NCBI GenBank assembly: GCA_018402665.1
Contig: JAGYIN010000003.1
Span: forward strand, 124,001-188,000
Direction: 5' to 3'
DNA length: 64,000 nt
Source of the DNA: Schleiferiaceae bacterium
Lineage (GTDB): Bacteria > Bacteroidota > Bacteroidia > Flavobacteriales > Schleiferiaceae
The position numbers and the translations under genes were made by a program. Shown here in pieces: positions 57,772 through 64,000 of the stretch. Within the stretch, counting starts at the first letter, position 1, and the number at the start of each line of letters is the position of its first letter. Below the pieces are notes generated by a model. The model was given only the letters and a program-made list of their open reading frames with translations, was not told the DNA's origin and made no database searches.

Positions 57772-58395
57772 ATGGGACAAGAACTAATTAATCTATTCGT
57801 CAAATCGATTTTTATCGAGAACATGATTTTCGCCTATTTCTTAGGTATGTGTTCGTATTTGGCGGTTTCTAAAACGGTAAAGACCGCTGTAGGTCTCGGT
57901 ATCGCTGTAACTTTTGTACTGGTCATCACTTTACCGGTAAACTGGTTGTTAGAGAACTATGTATTGCAACCTGGTGCCTTGAGCAAATGGTTGGGTGCAG
58001 GATTTGAAGAAGTTGACCTAAGCTTCCTTTCATTCATTATGTTTATTGCAGTAATTGCCTCTATGGTTCAATTGATTGAGATGATCGTTGAGAAATTTGC
58101 ACCAGCACTCTACAGTGCCTTGGGTATTTTCTTGCCACTTATTGCAGTGAATTGTTCTATTCTGGGTGGTTCACTCTTTATGCAAGAACGCGCATTCGGA
58201 ACCATAGCAGAAGCTACGGTTTACGGCCTTGGTTCAGGGGTGGGTTGGTTCCTTGCTATTGTTGCTATTGCTGCAATCCGCGAAAAAATCCGCTATTCGA
58301 ATGTTCCAGCTCCTTTGCGTGGTCTTGGGATCACCTTCATCATCACTGGATTGATGGGGATTGCATTTATGAGCTTCATGGGTATTAAATTATAA
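57772..58395 (+). CDS. nqrE: Na+-NQR subunit E
   Basis: '[33 protein letters not shown]', '[26 protein letters not shown]'. Confidence 0.96.
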   Translation: MGQELINLFVKSIFIENMIFAYFLGMCSYLAVSKTVKTAVGLGIAVTFVLVITLPVNWLLENYVLQPGALSKWLGAGFEEVDLSFLSFIMFIAVIASMVQLIEMIVEKFAPALYSALGIFLPLIAVNCSILGGSLFMQERAFGTIAEATVYGLGSGVGWFLAIVAIAAIREKIRYSNVPAPLRGLGITFIITGLMGIAFMSFMGIKL

Positions 58396-58407
58396 TTATA
58401 GGCAGCT

Positions 58408-59709
58408 ATGTTTTTATCTAGCACAGTAATTTTTTCATCGGTAGTCGTTTTCGTAGTAGTGATCCTTTTGCTGGTAACTATTCTATTGCAAGCGAAAGCT
58501 CGTTTATCACCAAGCGGTCCGGTTAAATTGAATATTAACGGTGATGATGTTGAGGTAGAATCAGGAACAACCCTGCTCACTACTTTGAGCAGCCAAAAAA
58601 TCTTCTTACCCTCCGCATGTGGTGGCGGTGGTACTTGCGGTATGTGTAAGTGTCAAGTTACCGAAGGTGGTGGCGAGATTCTGCCAACTGAAACCGGATT
58701 CTTCAACCGTAAAGAGATTGCGGATAACTGGCGTTTAGGATGTCAGATCAAAGTGAAGAACGACATGACGGTGAAAGTTCCGGAAGAAATTTTTGGAATC
58801 AAGAAATGGGAATGTGAGGTAGTAAGTAACTACAACGTAGCCTCTTTTATTAAGGAATTTGTAGTCCGTTTACCAGAAGGTGAGAACCTTGATTTTGAAG
58901 CGGGTGGTTATATTCAGGTCGACGTACCTGCAACTACTGTAGATTTTAAAAATATAGATATCACTTCGCACCCTAAATTAGGTAAGGCGCCGGATGAGTT
59001 CAAAGAAGAGTGGGATAAATTCAAGCTTTGGGATCTTAAAATGGTCAATCCAGAGCCGTTATTCCGAGCGTATTCTATGGCCAACCACCCTGCAGAAGGG
59101 AATATCGTGATGTTGAACATTCGTATCGCCACCCCTCCGTTTGATCGTAAGAAAGGCGGCTGGATGGACGTCAACCCAGGGGTTTGTTCGTCTTACGTGT
59201 TTGATCAAAAACCAGGTGATAAGGTGACCATTTCAGGTCCTTATGGAGAATTCTTCATTAAGGAGACTGAGGCGGAAATGCTTTACATCGGTGGTGGTGC
59301 GGGTATGGCTCCGATGCGTTCGCATTTGTTCCACTTATTCCACACCTTGAAGACGGGCCGTAAAGTCAGTTACTGGTACGGCGGTCGTTCGAAGCGTGAG
59401 TTGTTCTATCTGGAGGATTTCCGTCAGATTGAGGAGCAATTCCCAAATTTCAAATTCCACATTGTATTGTCTGAACCACTACCGGAAGATCACTGGAGTC
59501 CTAAAGACAGTATGGAAGCAGATGGCGATGGTTTCGTAGGCTTCGTTCACCAAGCGGTGATTGATAACTATTTGAACCACCACGATGCGCCAGAAGATAT
59601 AGAATTCTATTTCTGTGGTCCACCGCTTATGAATGCTGCGGTACTGAAGATGGTAGACGACTTTGGTGTACCGCCAGAGAACGTCAGCTTCGATGATTTC
59701 GGTGGATAA
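58408..59709 (+). CDS. nqrF: Na+-NQR subunit F (2Fe-2S, FAD/NADH)
   Basis: '[29 protein letters not shown]', '[42 protein letters not shown]', '[16 protein letters not shown]'. Confidence 0.97.
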   Translation: MFLSSTVIFSSVVVFVVVILLLVTILLQAKARLSPSGPVKLNINGDDVEVESGTTLLTTLSSQKIFLPSACGGGGTCGMCKCQVTEGGGEILPTETGFFNRKEIADNWRLGCQIKVKNDMTVKVPEEIFGIKKWECEVVSNYNVASFIKEFVVRLPEGENLDFEAGGYIQVDVPATTVDFKNIDITSHPKLGKAPDEFKEEWDKFKLWDLKMVNPEPLFRAYSMANHPAEGNIVMLNIRIATPPFDRKKGGWMDVNPGVCSSYVFDQKPGDKVTISGPYGEFFIKETEAEMLYIGGGAGMAPMRSHLFHLFHTLKTGRKVSYWYGGRSKRELFYLEDFRQIEEQFPNFKFHIVLSEPLPEDHWSPKDSMEADGDGFVGFVHQAVIDNYLNHHDAPEDIEFYFCGPPLMNAAVLKMVDDFGVPPENVSFDDFGG

Positions 59710-59727
59710 TCGAAAAAAATGATAACT

Positions 59728-59757
59728 AAAGCCGCTCCCTAAGGAGCGGCTTTTTAT
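59728..59757 (+). terminator. Intrinsic terminator between nqrF and apbE
   Basis: AAAGCCGCTCC-CTAA-GGAGCGGCTTTTTATTTT. Confidence 0.85.
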
Positions 59758-59766
59758 TTTCACGTT

Positions 59767-60768
59767 ATGAAGAACTATATAGCGCTATTCGCACTCGCGG
59801 TGTTGGTTTCGTGTTCGAACCGTCCCGAATTGGTGCAAATGACCAACCAGGGCCCCGCTCAAGGGTCCACCTTTAGTATCAGCTATCTGGTGCCGGAAGG
59901 TGTGGATTACCGTACTGCGATCGACTCTATCCTGCTATCTATGGACCAGCAAATGAGCTTATGGGTTGATCAAAGTGAGATTTCTGCGCTAAATAATGGT
60001 GATTCGATTTTTCTCAGTTCGGATTTTCATGATGTTATTTTAAAATCATTGATGCTTAGTGAACTGACCGATGGTGCATTCGATATATCCATAGCACCTT
60101 TGATTCAAGCGTGGGGTTTTTCTGGCGGCTCGCGAAAGGACACCATCAATGTAGATAGCTTACTGAATTTCGTTGGTTACAAAGGAATGGTTGCCCAACG
60201 GCCGGGCAAACGATTGGAAAAGTATGCCTTACCGAAAGGCTACGCGATTGATGTAAACGCGATTGCCCAGGGATATACGGTCGATATTGTAGCGGGCCTT
60301 TTGGAAGGCGAAGGCGTGGCGAATTATATGGTCGAAATAGGCGGCGAGGTCCGTTGTAAAGGAATCAATGCAAGAGGGCGGAAATGGCGTATCGGCATTG
60401 AAGAACCCACAGAAGAGCGGGTTGCCGGCCAGTTTCAAACGATAGTGGAGTTGGACAGCATGTCCTTAGCGACAAGTGGAAATTATCGAAAATATTGGGA
60501 AGATGAAACAGGGCAGAAGGTCGTTCACAGTATAGACCCAGAAACGGGGCGACCTGTGATCAGTAATCTTTTGAGCGCCAGCATTATTGCTCCAAATGCG
60601 ACGACGGCAGATGCCTTGGCCACGGCTTGTATGATCAAAGGCATTGGTGGCGCCACGCACATGCTGGAACGCTTTCCTGATGTAGAAGGCTACTTTATTG
60701 TAGGTAATAAATTTGGGGAGATTGAAGTTGTAGAGACTTCAGGGTGGAAGCAGTATACGATTAACTAG
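59767..60768 (+). CDS. apbE: FAD:protein FMN transferase (lipoprotein)
   Basis: 'NYIALFALAVLVSC' lipobox, 'QGPAQGSTFSISYLV', 'YALPKGYAIDVNAIAQGYTVDIVAGLLEGEGVANYMVEIGGEVRCKG', 'IAPNATTADALATACMIKG'. Confidence 0.95.
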   Translation: MKNYIALFALAVLVSCSNRPELVQMTNQGPAQGSTFSISYLVPEGVDYRTAIDSILLSMDQQMSLWVDQSEISALNNGDSIFLSSDFHDVILKSLMLSELTDGAFDISIAPLIQAWGFSGGSRKDTINVDSLLNFVGYKGMVAQRPGKRLEKYALPKGYAIDVNAIAQGYTVDIVAGLLEGEGVANYMVEIGGEVRCKGINARGRKWRIGIEEPTEERVAGQFQTIVELDSMSLATSGNYRKYWEDETGQKVVHSIDPETGRPVISNLLSASIIAPNATTADALATACMIKGIGGATHMLERFPDVEGYFIVGNKFGEIEVVETSGWKQYTIN

Positions 60769-60970
60769 CCTGTTCGAGCTTCGTTTCACACTGGTTAGGG
60801 TCCTTGCCGCAGTAGGAACACGTTTCACCGTCTTTGTTTAAAAACGGGCTCTGAGAGGCACATGTGCCCGCAAATTCTCCGTCCTTTTTTGCCCAAATTT
60901 TAATAGCGATTCCTGCGAATCCTAATCCTAAAAGCACAACGGTAATTCCGATAAGTTTCAATGCAACCAT
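60761..60970 (-). CDS. Small single-TM protein with four C-terminal cysteines (NqrM-like candidate)
   Basis: 'MVALKLIGITVVLLGLGFAGIAIKIWAKKDGEFAGTCASQSPFLNKDGETCSYCGKDPNQCETKLEQAS'; 3' overlap with apbE. Start moved to 60970. Confidence 0.65.
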   Translation of the reverse strand: MVALKLIGITVVLLGLGFAGIAIKIWAKKDGEFAGTCASQSPFLNKDGETCSYCGKDPNQCETKLEQAS

Positions 60971-61082
60971 GGTGAGGGTGTTTTTTCGTGGGTCAAAGGT
61001 ACAACGGAGTATTGAATTATTAAGGCATACAATCGCGAATGGAATTCCCCCAGCGAAGCTGTGGTAACCGAAGGCTGTGATG

Positions 61083-61090
61083 TACATTTG
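61083..61090 (+). promoter_or_regulatory. Candidate -7 box upstream of mdh
   Basis: TACATTTG matches TAnnTTTG, 32 nt before the start codon. Confidence 0.35.
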
Positions 61091-61121
61091 TAAAACCATT
61101 TTAACTTAAAACCAGATACAT

Positions 61122-62054
61122 ATGAAAATTACTGTTGTAGGTGCCGGAAACGTAGGTGCTACAGTAGCAGAGAACTTGGTTCGCCGCGAATTGGCGGAGG
61201 AGATTGTACTGCTTGATATCAAGGAGGGATTTGCGGAAGGCAAGGCCATGGACATGAACCAAACTGCAACTTTGAATGGATTTGATTCAAAGGTTGTCGG
61301 TTCGACCAATGATTACAGTAAAACTGCCGGTTCTGCCGTAGCAGTGATTACTTCTGGTATTCCTCGCAAGCCCGGTATGACTCGTGAAGAGTTGATCGGT
61401 ACGAATGCGAAGATCGTTCAAATGGTGACTGAGAATTTAATCAAGCACAGCCCTGAAATCATCATTGTGGTCATTTCTAACCCAATGGATACCATGACGT
61501 ATTTGACGTCAAAAACTTCGGGATTACCGAAGAACCGTATCATAGGTATGGGAGGTATTTTGGATTCAGCACGCTTTAAATACCGTTTATCGGAGCAATT
61601 GGGATGTTCTCCAAACGACCTGCAAGCGCAAGTTATAGGAGGTCACGGCGATACTACTATGATTCCTTTAATCAACCACGCGACCTACAACAGCATGCCA
61701 GTAACACAGTTCCTTACGCAGGAGCAGCAAGAGCATGTTGTTAAAGAAACTATGGTTGGTGGTGCTACTTTAACGAAGCTTATCGGAACTTCAGCGTGGT
61801 ATGCTCCAGGTGCTGCAGGTGCAGAGCTAGTGGAGTCGATTGTACGCAACCAAAAGAAAATGTTCCCTTGTTCAGTTTTACTTAACGGTGAATATGGACA
61901 GGACGACATTTGTATCGGTGTCCCTGTGATCATCGGTAAAAACGGATGGGAGAATGTAGTTGAGTTCGATTTGAGCGCTGATGAGAAGGATAAGTTCGAA
62001 GCTTCTGCTGCTGCTGTTCGTAAAATGAACGCTGCGCTAGACGAGAATCTATAA
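61122..62054 (+). CDS. mdh: Malate dehydrogenase
   Basis: 'KITVVGAGNVGATVAENLVRRELAEEIVLLDIKEGFAEGKAMDM', 'ITSGIPRKPGMTREELIGTNAKIV', 'VIGGHGDTTMIPLINHATYN'. Confidence 0.96.
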   Translation: MKITVVGAGNVGATVAENLVRRELAEEIVLLDIKEGFAEGKAMDMNQTATLNGFDSKVVGSTNDYSKTAGSAVAVITSGIPRKPGMTREELIGTNAKIVQMVTENLIKHSPEIIIVVISNPMDTMTYLTSKTSGLPKNRIIGMGGILDSARFKYRLSEQLGCSPNDLQAQVIGGHGDTTMIPLINHATYNSMPVTQFLTQEQQEHVVKETMVGGATLTKLIGTSAWYAPGAAGAELVESIVRNQKKMFPCSVLLNGEYGQDDICIGVPVIIGKNGWENVVEFDLSADEKDKFEASAAAVRKMNAALDENL

Positions 62055-62090
62055 GTCCAGCGCTGAAAATAGTCCCCGTAGGGGCAAAAT

Positions 62091-62126
62091 AAAACTCCCG
62101 AGCGCGCAGCGCTCGGGAGTTTTTTA
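62091..62126. terminator. Bidirectional intrinsic terminator between mdh and DUF393 gene
   Basis: ACTCCCGAGCGC-GCA-GCGCTCGGGAGT + TTTTTT, A-run upstream. Confidence 0.9.
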
Positions 62127-62143
62127 TGCGTTTTTTTTGGGAC

Positions 62144-62521
62144 TTACTTAAGCATTCTTACGCCGTCGCTGGAGACGAATGTGCAATAGCCTTTGCCAAA
62201 AAATCGATAGCGTGTCTTGGCAATGATTCTGTAAATAATATCAAGCAAGAAGGTAGGTACGAGATGAAACACTTTGGTCCAACGGTAACCGGGTAGCATT
62301 TCTAGGATCAGCAATACGGCTTTGGAACGAATGTAGAATTGGTCGTCTAAAAATAAAACGACAGAATCTTCACTCTTTAAATGTTCAGGTAGATGTTCTT
62401 TTGCCCATTGGCTTGTTAACGAGGCGAAAGCGAATGTGTCATAGAAATCTCTACAGTGAATCCAGTCGACACTCTTGTTGCACAACGTACAAGGGCCGTC
62501 AAATAAAACTACCGCATGCAT
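62144..62521 (-). CDS. DUF393 / thiol-disulfide oxidoreductase DCC family protein
   Basis: 'MHAVVLFDGPCTLCNKSVDWIHCRD', 'SEDSVVLFLDDQFYIRSKAVLLILEMLPGYRW'. Confidence 0.9.
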   Translation of the reverse strand: MHAVVLFDGPCTLCNKSVDWIHCRDFYDTFAFASLTSQWAKEHLPEHLKSEDSVVLFLDDQFYIRSKAVLLILEMLPGYRWTKVFHLVPTFLLDIIYRIIAKTRYRFFGKGYCTFVSSDGVRMLK

Positions 62522-64000
62522 TACTGAACCATTAAACGTTCTACCCTGCGTAGGCCGTTTGTGGTGTTGAAAACAACCAAATACAAACCCTTTGCAAGTG
62601 GAATCGAATTTTTAGCGCCTGCGGTTACTTCGCCGAGCAGTCGCCCTTGAATGGAATAAATTTGTGCAGCAGTAATGAGGGGGTCTGTACATTCAAATTG
62701 GAAAAAACCTTGCGTCGGATTGGGGTAAAGTTTGCACGTAAAGGGAAGCATGGCCGTCTCTTCGATTGAGATATCATTAAAGGCTTTTCCCTCGAAATAG
62801 TGCAGTCCACCGCTCATATTCCCCAAAATTACATCGGGGTAGCCGTCAGCATTCAAATCTCCAACGGCGGGGTGTAAACGTGATCCAGAAGCTAGAAAAT
62901 GAGTATCCGCACTCCGCAGGGTTGGGCGAAGATTAAACCGCATGTTGGGACGTTTTGAAATGCGACCACCGTAAGGCATTTGGCAACCGTCATTCGTTAT
63001 GCCGTTCCAACCGGTAACCTCCCCATAGCGCATGCTAGCGAAGGAGGTGTTTTGAAGTAGTACGGGAATATCACCTGTTTGTGCATGTTTCGAAAAACAA
63101 ATTTCTACCAAAAGGTGATCTTCACCATTCCAGGTGAACGGCATGTCTAAGGCTATATCATTCCAGCCGGTCGTCATAACGCGGATTCCACTGTAAACGG
63201 TTTGAAGATTTTGTGTGACGAAATTGGTTTGCGTTGTGTCCGCGATGTGTGTCATTTTGATATCAAAGCCCTGCGTCAAATAAAGACTCGTATTGGTGCC
63301 CAATTCAAAACCAATGGTTTTGATTTGTCCGTAGATTCCTCCTGCATTCATTAATTCGTTCTTACTGAAGACAATCTGAGTCCGGCCGTTTCGCTTGGAT
63401 CCTCCAAAGGGTGTTTCTACTCTCGATGCAGATGTTATTGTACCACCGCCAACAACTAAATCCAACGCTGAAGCGCCACTCATGATAGTGCGTAGGCTGT
63501 CTTTCTGAACGACACCCAGACTTTCAGACCCTATGAGTAGCGTGGTGTCTTGCCCGTAGATAAATGCGGGGGCTGAATAGCCGTCCGGTGCTTGAGGACT
63601 GGTCATATTAATTCCTGCCCATGCCGCATCTACTAGTGTAAAAGCGTTAGGCATACTTCCGGTATTTTCATAATAGGCAATAGCGCCGCTTTCGTTTCCT
63701 ATTAAAAGGTCCAAATCGCCATCGCCGTCAAGATCTCCTAATGCGGGCGTTGCAAAATTGCCGACGTCGATGGATTGTAAACTTCCGCGGTACGTGTAGC
63801 TGTGGGCTGTAAAAGACCCGGTGTTTTCGTAATAAAATAATTCACCCGTTTCTGTACCTACAATCATATCCGGATCGAAATCGCCGTCGAGATCACCAAA
63901 AGTCGGACAGAGGCTTGCGCCGAGGTTGTTGTACCCGGCATTGGCTAAATCAGAATCGGTCAGCGTGAAGGCAGGGGCCGTGTTTGTCCCCGTGTTCTTG
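62521..64000 (-). CDS. Secreted FG-GAP/VCBS-repeat protein with T9SS type A C-terminal sorting domain (5' end outside window)
   Basis: 'PALGDLDGDGDLDLLIGNESGAIAYYENTGS' repeats; C-term 'CKLYPNPTQGFFQFEC...YSIQGRLLGEV...LAKGLYLVVFNTTNGLRRVERLMVQ'. Frame stays open from 63868 to 64000 ('KNTGTNTAPAFTLTDSD...TFGDLDGDFDPD'). Confidence 0.9.
   Translation of the reverse strand, partial: KNTGTNTAPAFTLTDSDLANAGYNNLGASLCPTFGDLDGDFDPDMIVGTETGELFYYENTGSFTAHSYTYRGSLQSIDVGNFATPALGDLDGDGDLDLLIGNESGAIAYYENTGSMPNAFTLVDAAWAGINMTSPQAPDGYSAPAFIYGQDTTLLIGSESLGVVQKDSLRTIMSGASALDLVVGGGTITSASRVETPFGGSKRNGRTQIVFSKNELMNAGGIYGQIKTIGFELGTNTSLYLTQGFDIKMTHIADTTQTNFVTQNLQTVYSGIRVMTTGWNDIALDMPFTWNGEDHLLVEICFSKHAQTGDIPVLLQNTSFASMRYGEVTGWNGITNDGCQMPYGGRISKRPNMRFNLRPTLRSADTHFLASGSRLHPAVGDLNADGYPDVILGNMSGGLHYFEGKAFNDISIEETAMLPFTCKLYPNPTQGFFQFECTDPLITAAQIYSIQGRLLGEVTAGAKNSIPLAKGLYLVVFNTTNGLRRVERLMVQ

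Noticed and set aside
58152-58388. ORF inside nqrE in another frame
   Set aside because: Shadow ORF within a strongly conserved gene.

Overview
This 64 kb window is a gene-dense chromosomal segment from a Bacteroidetes (Flavobacteriia-like) bacterium. The taxon is inferred from GldF/GldG, a T9SS-type sorting tail, a short RpoD, a GlmU-like nucleotidyltransferase, PorV/FadL-like proteins and TAnnTTTG promoters. Most of it is housekeeping: serC-serA-DUF1015, yggS, a DnaQ/GIY-YIG nuclease, purC-phoH, a DUF62/ABM/GldF-GldG/DUF4340-like/dnaN block, ferredoxin and LuxC-type acyl-CoA reductase, rpmE2, rpe-rpoD-pnp-rpsO, DUF192-lgt-TolB-like-yidD-cysS-folE, a VPS10/BNR protein, an outer-membrane protein with a Y/G/W/N-rich lipoprotein, proS, tRNA-Glu, rpsT, an acyl-CoA synthetase, an amidohydrolase, a short purL, an HDAC-like protein, pheT, recG, a frameshifted sugar transferase, pepT, an S1/P1 nuclease, DUF5103, a complete nqrABCDEF-apbE cluster, mdh, DUF393 and a T9SS FG-GAP protein. 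I saw no CRISPR array, prophage, transposon, rRNA or recognisable defence island, and no clearly new multigene system. The best leads are: a small four-cysteine membrane protein beside nqr/apbE that resembles an NqrM-type maturation factor; a DUF1015 protein with a DGHHR motif directly after serC-serA; a single-polypeptide GldF-GldG fusion; a -1 frameshift in a sugar transferase; an intrinsic terminator about 10 nt before the apbE start codon; and a pentapeptide-repeat Y/G/W/N-rich lipoprotein coupled to an outer-membrane protein. No database searches or computed statistics were available; all homology calls come from recognising motifs in the translated sequence.
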